Shown: piece by piece, positions 18,432-28,401 of the stretch
Numbering within the stretch: position 1 is the stretch's first letter
How the letters are laid out: each line of letters begins with the position of its first letter
From: Puniceicoccales bacterium
GTDB taxonomy: Bacteria; Verrucomicrobiota; Verrucomicrobiia; Opitutales; JAIRKQ01
Direction of reading: 5' to 3'
NCBI GenBank assembly: GCA_031268175.1
Contig: JAIRXR010000007.1
Coordinates: 26,793-90,792 of the forward strand
DNA: 64,000 nt
Notes under the pieces: generated by a model
What the model saw: only the letters and a program-made list of their open reading frames with translations
Told to the model about the DNA's origin: nothing
The model's database searches: none
Made by a program: the position numbers and the translations under genes

Positions 18432-18734
18432 TCACTTTTTTCCATGGAAAAACATCCCAAGCATTCTGTCGGTAACGCAGTACCCGCTCACGACGTTGAT
18501 CGTTGCGAATATGGTAGCCAGAAACCCGAAAACGGTGACTGTCATCGATTCCTCTGCATTTCCAAGGGCTAAAACTGCGCCGATCAACGCAATGCCGGAG
18601 ATGGCGTTGGAGCCGGACATCAGCGGCGTATGCAGCTGCGACGGAACCTTTGAAACCAATTCGAATCCCAAAAACCCTGCAAGGACGAAAATAAACGCAA
18701 CGGCTAGCGGATTCATCGACCGCGGATAGCACAA
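18432..18734 (-). CDS. pntAB: NAD(P) transhydrogenase alpha subunit, membrane part
   Basis: 100 residues with three to four membrane helices. NPLAVAFIFVLAGFLGFEL, KVPSQLHTPLMSGSNAISGI and FATINVVSGYCVTDRMLGMF match the PntA C-terminal membrane segment found as a separate subunit in split transhydrogenases. The enzyme couples proton flow to hydride transfer from NADH to NADP. The partner subunits (NAD-binding alpha-1 and PntB) normally flank this gene but are absent here; the upstream gene is ruvX. Met7 is the likelier start. Confidence 0.85.
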   Translation of the reverse strand: MCYPRSMNPLAVAFIFVLAGFLGFELVSKVPSQLHTPLMSGSNAISGIALIGAVLALGNAEESMTVTVFGFLATIFATINVVSGYCVTDRMLGMFFHGKK

Positions 18735-18749
18735 AAAAATTCGCCACTG

Positions 18750-19307
18750 TCAATGATTTCTTCCATCCGCGACACCATCCAAAAAATCTCGCAAAATGAT
18801 CGTGGCCGCCAATGAATCGATAATTCCGCGCCTCCGCTGCCTCCTCTTTTTACCAGGCGACTGGCCGCCGCGGGATGATTTTGCTTCATTGCCAGCTTGC
18901 TCACTGGTCAGACGCTCGTCAACGCGGTTAATTTTTACGTCGCAGGGCAATTTGCTCGATAATTTTCCAATGAATGCGTCCACTTCCCTTGCCTTGCTCC
19001 CCATTGATCCATCCATATTTATTGGGTAGCCGATGGCGATTTCGCCGATTTTGTTTTTTTCCACCGCAAGGCATATTTTTTCGATTTTTTCTGCATCGCT
19101 ATCCGAAACTATGGCATCCATCGGCAAAGCGATGCGAACATCGCTGTGGCATATGCTCAATCCCATTCTTTTTTTTCCGTAGTCTATTCCAAGATAGTTC
19201 ACTGCTCCAGATAGCAAAAAATTATTTGCGCGTGTCAAATGCGTAGGAACGGCGTTTCCGCCCCAAATTAAATTTGTTGCCTTTAAAAATTTTCCCCGTA
19301 GAAGCAT
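18750..19307 (-). CDS. ruvX: RuvX/YqgF, pre-16S rRNA nuclease
   Basis: RNase H-fold protein with YLGIDYGKKRMGLS, IGYPINMDGSMG, VDERLTSEQA and IIDSLAATIIL, carrying the expected acidic residues. Family length is about 140, whereas this frame gives 185, so the first 35 or so residues are probably not translated; a GTG at 19202 just before NYLGIDYG is a good alternative start. YqgF processes the 5' end of 16S rRNA. Confidence 0.92.
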   Translation of the reverse strand: MLLRGKFLKATNLIWGGNAVPTHLTRANNFLLSGAVNYLGIDYGKKRMGLSICHSDVRIALPMDAIVSDSDAEKIEKICLAVEKNKIGEIAIGYPINMDGSMGSKAREVDAFIGKLSSKLPCDVKINRVDERLTSEQAGNEAKSSRGGQSPGKKRRQRRRGIIDSLAATIILRDFLDGVADGRNH

Positions 19308-19328
19308 TTACAGTGTTCTTTTGAAGTT

Positions 19329-19709
19329 GGGGGTGCCATGGATTCGACTGAGTGTCGTAGGATAGCATTGCACGTCGGAGTTGACGGTCGGCTCCGTTAT
19401 CAAACCGTTAAAACAATAAATGACAAAAACGTCATCAGGCTTGACTTCAGTAATGCGGTCAGTGCCGCTGCCTAGTTTAATGGCAGCACATCGCCTTGCT
19501 TGATGCTCGATGGAGCAAACGCGGTGTAAATTATCGAGCGTCCGCGTGGCCTTTTGCGGTGTGCCACGTGGATTATTTCAGTACCGCGATAGTCGCTGCG
19601 CAATGTGTCGACGCATGGCGCAGTGGTGAAACCAAAGCATCGAACAAACGTGTAGGCGTGCCTTTTGAAAACACGCAGGACGCGGGTTCAATTCCCGCCA
19701 CCTCCACCA
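19329..19709 (+). ncRNA. ssrA: tmRNA
   Basis: The 5' end GGGGGTG pairs with CACCTCC near the 3' end, which carries A-CCA (CCA at 19707-19709). The T arm GCGGG-TTCAATT-CCCGC is at about 19682-19698. The tag frame ends at TAG 19473-19475 and reads NDKNVIRLDFSNAVSAAA, with the resume codon at or just before 19419. The Ala-rich end is the usual protease signal. It rescues stalled ribosomes with SmpB. Total about 381 nt, in the normal range. Confidence 0.95.
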
Positions 19710-19849
19710 AAAAAATTGCCCAGCCAGCGAATTTTCCAGACCAGGTAGTGGTTTTCAAAGTCAAAGACGTGCCTGCCCACGGGTTTTGCGCGGGTTCTTC
19801 GCAAAATAGTTCTTGCGATTTGAGCGGAAACGGTACCCTAGGTACCGTT

Positions 19850-20536
19850 ATGAATGCTTTAATTTATACTGGAATTTCCGCTCTGTCCTTCGCGCCACTA
19901 GCTGTGTTGAACGGGGTCACTAAATATTGCAGCGGGGATGCCCTAACCCTTTCGGAAGATGGAACATTGCCACTCCGCTTACCGGATGATAGGGTCGGTA
20001 TCCTTAGGAAATTGTCCGATCGCGTCGTCCGCAGCGTCACATGGGCATTCGGCCTTGAAAAGCCGCTCGACGCAGCGGCCAAGGCGGCCATATATGTGAA
20101 AACTATGGAAAAATACGATTCATTCGAAGCGGATCGTCGCAGCGTATTTCAGGAGGCGTTTCGATTTTTTGAGCATGATTCCAAAGATAATTTCAACAAC
20201 AGCCTGAGTGGCAGACGCATCTTGACCTGGCTTGTAACGACAGCTGAGTTCAGCATTGCCGCAGCGATCGGCGCAGCGAAACTGGCGGCGATTACAGTTG
20301 GTTCACCGATATCCATTGGGGCATACGCCGGCGCCATGGTAGCCATAGCATCGGCTATGATGTTTGGCAAAATTACCCTCATTGGAGATGGGAATGCCGG
20401 TTCCTATTTGGCAATTAGGGATCGCTGGTTCCCTCCAGATCCAGGGTGGCGAGAAAGGTTAGCGTCAAGAAATATTGGTTCCGCTAAAAATGTGACTATC
20501 CTTGGCGAGCGCGCTGCTTCCGCCGAAGGCTGCTGA
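19850..20536 (+). CDS. Hypothetical membrane protein, paralogue A of a tandem pair
   Basis: 228 residues from the ATG at 19850 (MNALIYTGISALSF). The same frame stays open back into tmRNA, but that part is not credible. The N-terminal hydrophobic segment (residues 3-24) is followed by a soluble middle and a paired hydrophobic region near the C-terminus (about 125-175: LTWLVTTAEFSIAAAIGAAK and the stretch to MMFG). Residues 5-90 align with the next gene: a KYC..D motif, GxLRKLSDRVVRSV versus GKLLRSGIRSV, and LGLE/FGLEKPL. A GGTACCNAGGTACC-type palindrome lies just upstream at 19832-19846. No known domain. Confidence 0.65.
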   Translation: MNALIYTGISALSFAPLAVLNGVTKYCSGDALTLSEDGTLPLRLPDDRVGILRKLSDRVVRSVTWAFGLEKPLDAAAKAAIYVKTMEKYDSFEADRRSVFQEAFRFFEHDSKDNFNNSLSGRRILTWLVTTAEFSIAAAIGAAKLAAITVGSPISIGAYAGAMVAIASAMMFGKITLIGDGNAGSYLAIRDRWFPPDPGWRERLASRNIGSAKNVTILGERAASAEGC

Positions 20537-20709
20537 GCCAGTCTGAAGATAGCGCTTAAATGTAGCCACGCGCTCCGGTGCGATGTTGAAAAATGCGCCG
20601 TCGGCTCTTGCGATGCGCTGTAGTCTCCGAATTGCGCGGTGGGGTTGGGTTTGCCGGCTTGAAGGAATAAAAAAATATCAAATTAAAGAAGACAATTCTT
20701 GCAATTTCG

Positions 20710-21462
20710 ATGGAATGGTGTTCATGTTTTTGCATGGAAAATCAAATCATTAAGTGTGCACTTTCGTTGACGGGATCAGTTGCTATCCCGGCTGCCATCG
20801 CCAACATCGCCGTTAAAAAATACTGCAATGAAGATGTTGTCTTTATTGATGGTTATATGCCAACGGGGAAAGCGCGGCTTGTTGGCTCCATATCGGACGG
20901 AAGATGCGGTGTCTTCGGTAAGCTGCTCAGGAGCGGCATACGCAGCGTTGCCAGCGTGCTTGGGCTCGAAGGTCTCCTGAGAGCGGCAAACACTGCCACG
21001 TCGCAGCTGAAGGTTGCAATCGAAACTACTACTTCTCTTGTTGATCTGCCGTATGCGGTGATAGAATGCGGAGCAGATGCTGATTTTGCCATGAGGGAGG
21101 CTCTCAATAGCGAAAATGTACAACAATTTTCCGGAAGAGTTACGCTAATGGCAGTGATCGCTGCAGTCGGCGCCGGAAGCATAGCGACACTCGTCGGAGG
21201 CACGCCAATTATATGGATGGGGTGCGCCGCACTGGGAGTGATTTCTTTTTCAGTATCCATGCTAAAAAGCATCAAGGCTGCGTTTCCACTGCCAGGAAAG
21301 CACAGCATCACGTGTCGCCTCATGGATGAAGTGATGTCTTCACCCGGGACCGTAGGTCGAATCACATCCAATGCCGTGAACAACATTTTGGAAGAACGTT
21401 CGAGAAAGGATAGAATGCTTTCGCAAAGGTCACATAAACGCGCATTATCACCTGGAAGATAG
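20710..21462 (+). CDS. Hypothetical membrane protein, paralogue B of a tandem pair
   Basis: 250 residues. The first hydrophobic segment is at about 15-35 (CALSLTGSVAIPAAIANIAV), then SDGRCGVFGKLLRSGIRSV (about 62-80) and SVLGLEGLLRAA align with paralogue A. A double hydrophobic segment (about 143-187) lies near the C-terminus, followed by a basic tail (RSRKDRMLSQRSHKRALSPG). The paired hydrophobic lobes recall inclusion-membrane-type proteins in layout only. Met10 is an alternative start. Function unknown; the duplicate beside tmRNA suggests a lineage-specific expansion or acquired island. The 172 nt before it hold no recognisable element. Confidence 0.7.
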   Translation: MEWCSCFCMENQIIKCALSLTGSVAIPAAIANIAVKKYCNEDVVFIDGYMPTGKARLVGSISDGRCGVFGKLLRSGIRSVASVLGLEGLLRAANTATSQLKVAIETTTSLVDLPYAVIECGADADFAMREALNSENVQQFSGRVTLMAVIAAVGAGSIATLVGGTPIIWMGCAALGVISFSVSMLKSIKAAFPLPGKHSITCRLMDEVMSSPGTVGRITSNAVNNILEERSRKDRMLSQRSHKRALSPGR

Positions 21463-21502
21463 TAGATTAAATGGCGCCACGGCCATTTTCTATGCCATTT
21501 CG

Positions 21503-21556
21503 AATTGCAGTGGAGATCGGTGCGCTGCTGGCAGCGCACCGATCTCCACTGCAATT
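21503..21556. repeat. 26-bp perfect inverted repeat with 2-nt spacer
   Basis: The left arm (21503-21528, beginning AATTGCAGTGGAGATC) is an exact reverse complement of the right arm (21531-21556), separated by TG. The hairpin is far longer than an ordinary terminator and has no U tract on either strand, so it may act as a terminator, cruciform or mobile-element remnant. It separates the tmRNA-side paralogue pair from hldD. Confidence 0.9.
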
Positions 21557-21603
21557 TGGAGTTTGTCCTAAAATTGTATTGCCTATCTCCACGCTGTGAT
21601 TAC

Positions 21604-22650
21604 GTGGTGAGGGTGGTGGGTCTTTCGGAGTCGAACATCATTCTGGTCACCGGTGGAGCCGGATTCATCGGAAGCGCACTAGTCTGTGAACTTAACAATC
21701 GCGGCTTCGAAAACATCCTCATCGCTGATTTTTTGGGAAGCGGGGACAAATTTTTCAACCTCGTTCCTCTGCGCTTTGTCGATTACGTCGAGGCGGATAA
21801 GCTCCTGGAATTGGTTAGAAAAAATGACTCGCTTCTCAGCGGCGTCAGCCACGTCTTCCACCTTGGGGCCTGTACGTCGACGGCGGAATGTAATGCGGCA
21901 TATTTGATCGAAAACAACTACGCCTATTCCAAGGCGCTGGCCAATTTCGCGAAAGGGAAAGGGGCTCGCTTCGTCTACGCATCGTCGGCGGCAACCTACG
22001 GCGACGGTTCGACTGGAATGTCCGACAAAGTTCACCCGAACGCTGCCCTGCGCCCGTTGAACGCGTACGGCTATTCCAAGCATTTATTCGATTTGTATGC
22101 CGTAAAAAATAATCTTCCGGCCTACGGAATGAAATATTTTAACGTTTTCGGTCCCAATGAATACCACAAGGGCGACATGGGCAGCATGATCCCGAAAGCC
22201 TACGAATCAATCGTGAAAACCGGAAAAGTTCAGCTGTTCAAGAGTGAAGACAGCCGCTACGCAGACGGGGAACAGATGCGCGACTTTCTCTACGTGAAGG
22301 ATGCCGTTGCGATGACGATATTCCTCTCCGAAGTGCCGAAATACGCCAACGGGAAGGCAACTCACGGAATCTACAATCTCGGTTCGGGAGTCGCTTCCAC
22401 GTGGAAAGAGCTAGCTCTTTCGGTTTTTAGGGCGATGAATTTGAAGCCGAACATTGAATTTGTGGAAATGCCTAGCGCATTGAAAAATAAGTACCAGTAC
22501 CATACGCGCGCGGATATTTCGAAGCTGCGCGCCATCGGATACACTGGAAAAATCACGCCTCTTGCAGACGCAGTGGCCGACTACGTTCGCAATTATCTCA
22601 GCCGCGGCATGGCAAGATTGGAACCAGGCAGTGCCCCCGCTTCCAGGTGA
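21604..22650 (+). CDS. hldD: ADP-L-glycero-D-manno-heptose 6-epimerase
   Basis: Short-chain epimerase with NAD-binding TGGAGFIGSALV near the start, ADFLGSGDKFFNL, HLGACTST, the Ser in YASSAATYGDG, the YxxxK pair in AYGYSKHLFD and FNVFGPNEYHKG, all diagnostic for HldD. It makes the L,D-heptose precursor of the LPS inner core, so the cell should have heptose-containing LPS. The start is one of the GTG codons between 21604 and 21616; there is no ATG before the NAD-binding motif except one inside the palindrome. The frame ends within a small AGGTGAA/TTCACCT hairpin (22645-22662). Confidence 0.93.
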   Translation: MVRVVGLSESNIILVTGGAGFIGSALVCELNNRGFENILIADFLGSGDKFFNLVPLRFVDYVEADKLLELVRKNDSLLSGVSHVFHLGACTSTAECNAAYLIENNYAYSKALANFAKGKGARFVYASSAATYGDGSTGMSDKVHPNAALRPLNAYGYSKHLFDLYAVKNNLPAYGMKYFNVFGPNEYHKGDMGSMIPKAYESIVKTGKVQLFKSEDSRYADGEQMRDFLYVKDAVAMTIFLSEVPKYANGKATHGIYNLGSGVASTWKELALSVFRAMNLKPNIEFVEMPSALKNKYQYHTRADISKLRAIGYTGKITPLADAVADYVRNYLSRGMARLEPGSAPASR

Positions 22651-22674
22651 AAAAATTCACCTCCGAGCGGCTTT

Positions 22675-22690
22675 TGGCACAAAATTTGCT
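22675..22690 (+). promoter_or_regulatory. Candidate sigma-54 promoter of dnaK-groESL
   Basis: TGGCACAAAATTTGCT matches the -24/-12 consensus TGGCAC-N5-TTGCT, with exactly 10 nt between GG and GC. The start of transcription would be near 22700, 23 nt before dnaK. No CIRCE repeat is visible. Needs an RpoN in the genome, which this window does not show. Confidence 0.4.
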
Positions 22691-22722
22691 AGATGTTTGC
22701 GCAGACAAGTTGACGGTAAGCT

Positions 22723-24675
22723 ATGAGCAGTAAAAAATCAAAAGTTTTGGGGATTGATCTCGGAACGACCAATTCGTGTATGGCTGTTATGGAAGGCGGG
22801 GAAGCGATTGTAATATCGAATGCCGAAGGCGCTAGGACCACGCCCTCCGTCGTTGCCTTTACAAAAACTGGCGAACGCGTCGTCGGCCAGGCGGCCAAGC
22901 GCCAGGCTGTTACCAATCCGAAAAATACGATTTTTTCGGCCAAGCGGCTGATCGGACACAAGCTCGGCGAAATTCAAAGCATAGTGAAAGATTTGCCATA
23001 CAAGGTAGTCGAAGGGACCAATGGCGACGCATGGATTGAGTGTCAGGTCGGAAACAAAGTGGAAAAATTTTCTCCAGAGCAAATTTCATCGATGATTTTG
23101 GCAAAATTGAAGGCGGACGCGGAAACGTATCTCGGATGCCCTATTACGCAGGCGGTTATAACCGTTCCGGCGTATTTCAACGATTCGCAGAGGCAGGCGA
23201 CAAAGGATGCCGGCAAAATCGCCGGGCTCGAGGTTCTGCGCATAATCAATGAGCCAACGGCCGCTTCACTGGCCTACGGCCTCGACAAAAAGAAGGATGA
23301 AAAAATCGCCGTCTACGACCTCGGCGGCGGCACGTTCGACATTTCCATTTTAGAAATAGGAGATGGTGTTTTCGAGGTAAAAGCTACCAATGGCGACACG
23401 CTGCTCGGCGGAGACGACTGGGATAAAAAACTAATCGACTGGCTGGCGGACACTTTTCAAAGAGAAAACGGCATCGATTTGCGCCAGGATCCCATGGCCG
23501 CACAGCGGCTGAAGGAGGAAGCGGAAAAGGCAAAAATAGCCCTATCTTCGGCGCAGCAAGTTGACATTAATCTGCCATTCATAACCGCCGATGCCAGTGG
23601 TCCCAAGCATTTGAATATTTCGTTGACGCGTTCGCAGTTGGAAAAGATTTGCGACGATCTCTACCAGCGCACGCTCGGCCCATGCAAAAACTGCCTGAAG
23701 GATGCCAACGTTTCAGCGTCGGACATTTCTGAGTTGGTGCTCGTCGGAGGGATGACGCGCTCGCCGAAGGTGGTCGAAATTGCGAAGAATTTAGCCGGCA
23801 AAACTCCTCACCAGGGAGTGAATCCGGATGAAGTTGTCGCCATTGGAGCGGCGATTCAGGGTGGCGTTCTGCAGGGAGAGGTGACCGATGTCCTGTTGCT
23901 GGATGTCACTCCGCTCACACTGGGCATAGAGACGGCCGGCGGTGTCTCAACGCCAATGATAGAACGAAACACTACGATTCCGACAAAAAAGACGCAGATA
24001 TTTTCAACCTACGCGGAAAATCAAACGGCGGTCGACATCCAGGTTTTACAGGGGGAGCGGCCGATGGCAAGGGACAATAAACTGCTTGGCCAATTTCGCC
24101 TCGATGGCATACCGCTTGCTCCACGCGGGCTTCCACAAATCGAAGTGACCTTTGACATAGACGCCAACGGCATTTTGCACGTGACGGCAAAGGACAAGGG
24201 GACTGGCAAGGATCAAAAAATAACCATCACGAGCGCTTCCGGCCTATCCGATGAGGAAATTGAAAAGCTTAGAAAAGAAGCTGAGATGCACGCCGAAGAG
24301 GACAAAAAGCGAAAAGAAGCCGTCGAAGAGCGAAATCAGTTGGACAATTTCATCTACCAGACGGAAAAACAGTTGAAAGATCTCGGAGGAAACTTATCCG
24401 AGGAGAAAAAGAAACCGTTCGAGGACGCAATCGCGAATGCCAAAAAAGTTTTTGAAAATAGCGACGCCAAGGTCGATGAGTTGAAAATTGCACGGGAAAA
24501 ACTAACGACTGCATTCCAGGGCATGGCGCAGGATCTCTATGCCCAAGCCCAGTCCGCACAGGCAGCATCTGGAGGTGAAAACCAGGGTGCATCAAATAAA
24601 AATGCCGCCAAGGACGACGGCAATGTGGTCGATGGAAATTTTGAGGTTGTGGATGATGGAAATAGTAGCAAATGA
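22723..24675 (+). CDS. dnaK: Chaperone DnaK (Hsp70)
   Basis: 650 residues. Hsp70 signatures are [39 protein letters not shown] and [20 protein letters not shown], with [20 protein letters not shown] between. The substrate-binding domain (about 390-510) and helical lid follow, and the C-terminus is Asn/Asp-rich. It folds proteins with DnaJ and GrpE, whose genes are not nearby. groES follows after 27 nt, making a combined dnaK-groESL operon. Confidence 0.99.
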   Translation: MSSKKSKVLGIDLGTTNSCMAVMEGGEAIVISNAEGARTTPSVVAFTKTGERVVGQAAKRQAVTNPKNTIFSAKRLIGHKLGEIQSIVKDLPYKVVEGTNGDAWIECQVGNKVEKFSPEQISSMILAKLKADAETYLGCPITQAVITVPAYFNDSQRQATKDAGKIAGLEVLRIINEPTAASLAYGLDKKKDEKIAVYDLGGGTFDISILEIGDGVFEVKATNGDTLLGGDDWDKKLIDWLADTFQRENGIDLRQDPMAAQRLKEEAEKAKIALSSAQQVDINLPFITADASGPKHLNISLTRSQLEKICDDLYQRTLGPCKNCLKDANVSASDISELVLVGGMTRSPKVVEIAKNLAGKTPHQGVNPDEVVAIGAAIQGGVLQGEVTDVLLLDVTPLTLGIETAGGVSTPMIERNTTIPTKKTQIFSTYAENQTAVDIQVLQGERPMARDNKLLGQFRLDGIPLAPRGLPQIEVTFDIDANGILHVTAKDKGTGKDQKITITSASGLSDEEIEKLRKEAEMHAEEDKKRKEAVEERNQLDNFIYQTEKQLKDLGGNLSEEKKKPFEDAIANAKKVFENSDAKVDELKIAREKLTTAFQGMAQDLYAQAQSAQAASGGENQGASNKNAAKDDGNVVDGNFEVVDDGNSSK

Positions 24676-24702
24676 GTAGAAAAATTTTAGCAGTTACGAA
24701 TT

Positions 24703-26635
<1,933 letters not shown>

Positions 26636-26650
26636 ATCAAACCGATTACG

Positions 26651-26692
26651 CAAAGCGTGGAAGGCTACTTTACTCCCACGCTTTGTCTTTCT
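26651..26692 (+). terminator. Rho-independent terminator of dnaK-groESL
   Basis: CAAAGCGTGG (26651-26660) pairs exactly with CCACGCTTTG (26676-26685); a 15-nt loop, then TCTTTCTTT. Confidence 0.8.
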
Positions 26693-26709
26693 TTACCTTC
26701 CATTTCTCT

Positions 26710-27669
26710 CTACAGATCTTCCTGCAGTAGCTCCGGATGCCAGCGAATAATGTACAAATTGCTACCCGCCGTTTCGGCATCCTTTAGAACGGAATCCAGC
26801 TTGTCAAGGGCCTTTTCACGCGGGGTATAGAAAACATTTGGCTCCTTCCATTTGAATTCCAAAAATCCACCGTTGTAAAACAGCAAAACGTGCCCGGACC
26901 CGCTAAACTCGTGTTTGTCGCTCCTGTGCAAAAAGACGACGTAATCCGAATCCTTCATGATGGTTAAAACCGCTTTTTTCTCCTTTGCAGAATACCGCCT
27001 CTGTGAAAAAACAAATATTCTCTTTCCATACACGTCCAATCCTTTGGTGCAATGCGGAAGCAAGCCGTTTGAAATAAAATGCAAAATGCCGGAACAATCA
27101 AAACCTCTAAGTTCATACTTTCCGTTTTGCTCCGACAGCTCCCCTACCCTATTGAACTCATACTTGCCATTCAGGTCGATCTTTTCAAAATTGTTAGCGC
27201 CATAGCAAAACGGAACATTTTCGTCAATGCACCTTTGCAGTATGCGCCTGACTTCCCGCAGCGGTGGCGGAGAAGGAGTTCTCGCGTACATGGATCCAAG
27301 CAAATTAGTTGGCAGGCTTTCCATTGACGTTTTGAGAAAATCCGGATGAATGAATCCGATTCCAGTAACCGTATTGCTGGTGAAGTATTCTATCCTAATG
27401 TTTCTCTCATCGACTGGCTTGATCACGCGAATGATTGTACCCGGCAGCAATACAGTATCCAGATCGTAGCAAATCACGCCCTCGGTGCCTATGCCATAGG
27501 TTAGGCTTGGGTGCTGCGTTATGAACACTGGGACGTAGCAGTCAGCTTTGACGGCGAATACGTCATCCTTTTCGACGCTGCACCAGCAGGCGACCCTCAA
27601 ACATGCGATTGTCAAAATGGCTACCGCGGATATTTTTTTCATGCTTTTCATAGTAATCCAATGTGTCAT
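26710..27669 (-). CDS. Exported NlpC/P60 cysteine peptidase with SH3-like domain
   Basis: A signal peptide from Met7 or Met10 (KKISAVAILTIACLRVACWC) suggests export; a lipobox is not clear. An SH3-like region (about 74-112, LLPGTIIRVIKPVDERNIRI) precedes the NlpC/P60 domain with C192 in RGFDCSGIL, H260 in GSGHVLLFY and E271 as likely third residue. Such enzymes cut peptidoglycan stem peptides. The linker 131-145 is Pro-rich. It stands alone on the minus strand, convergent with groEL. Catalytic residues look intact. Confidence 0.8.
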   Translation of the reverse strand: MTHWITMKSMKKISAVAILTIACLRVACWCSVEKDDVFAVKADCYVPVFITQHPSLTYGIGTEGVICYDLDTVLLPGTIIRVIKPVDERNIRIEYFTSNTVTGIGFIHPDFLKTSMESLPTNLLGSMYARTPSPPPLREVRRILQRCIDENVPFCYGANNFEKIDLNGKYEFNRVGELSEQNGKYELRGFDCSGILHFISNGLLPHCTKGLDVYGKRIFVFSQRRYSAKEKKAVLTIMKDSDYVVFLHRSDKHEFSGSGHVLLFYNGGFLEFKWKEPNVFYTPREKALDKLDSVLKDAETAGSNLYIIRWHPELLQEDL

Positions 27670-27833
27670 ATGTCAAAAAACGGGCGAAGGGTAGCATTCC
27701 TCCCCGCGGAAGCAACAAAAATCGTGCGGAAGCTAAGGTACACGCAGCCAGCGGGAACGCCCTTTCGCACGTCCCATGGTAAATTTTTCAAACTTCAATC
27801 GCCGAAGGCGAAGGCACGTTCACTGAAAAATCT

Positions 27834-28379
27834 TCAGTCGCCTGGCTGCTTTGCCAAATCAATTTCAATGGCCTGCGCCGGGTAATTTCCCGAAATTATA
27901 TCCGGCAGGTATTCGCCTAGGAGGACGGGGTATATCGTGTCTTCGCAGCGTTCGATATCTTCCAGAGAAAACCACTTTATCTCCTCGATTGCGGCTTTTT
28001 CCCGATCTGTCAAATGTGATAGATCGAAGGCCGTTACCGCCGTCCTTGCCACAATGAATCGCTGATTGACCGTCGTCAATTCTCCATCCATAAGTAAATC
28101 AACGGAACCTTTCCAAACTTCCGGACCGAATTCGACATCGCTGGAACCGATGCCGGTTTCTTCGAACAATTCCCGCTTGGCAGCGTCTAAAATTGTCTCC
28201 CCGGGCTCTATCTTTCCGCCCACCATGAACCAGAAGCGGCCGCGGTACTCGCCGCTAGCGCTCCTTATTCCGTCGTCGTCTGCGCACATCAGAGCGAGCT
28301 TGTTCTGCGCATTCAAGAGAATCAACTTTACGCTGCTTCTTATCTCAGTCCTGCCCATTTGAACAGGACTGAAAGGCAT
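27834..28379 (-). CDS. Nudix hydrolase
   Basis: 181 residues with an intact Nudix box GGKIEPGETILDAAKRELFE followed by ETGI (Gx5Ex7REUxEExGU). FWFMVGGKIEPGE and a C-terminal EEIKWFSLEDIE segment are typical of the ADP-ribose/dNTP-hydrolysing branch, but the substrate cannot be predicted. Cytosolic; no signal peptide. Met8 is a possible alternative start. The 164 nt between it and the NlpC/P60 gene hold no gene. Confidence 0.9.
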   Translation of the reverse strand: MPFSPVQMGRTEIRSSVKLILLNAQNKLALMCADDDGIRSASGEYRGRFWFMVGGKIEPGETILDAAKRELFEETGIGSSDVEFGPEVWKGSVDLLMDGELTTVNQRFIVARTAVTAFDLSHLTDREKAAIEEIKWFSLEDIERCEDTIYPVLLGEYLPDIISGNYPAQAIEIDLAKQPGD

Positions 28380-28401
28380 TTACGTATGCTGTCAATCCAT
28401 T

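Noticed and set aside
19496..19849. Open frame running from inside tmRNA into paralogue A
   Set aside because: The first part overlaps the structured 3' half of tmRNA; the first convincing ATG is at 19850.
22650..22722. CIRCE or sigma-32 heat-shock promoter before dnaK
   Set aside because: No TTAGCACTC-N9-GAGTGCTAA repeat and no sigma-32-like -35/-10 pair are visible; only the sigma-54-like match remains.
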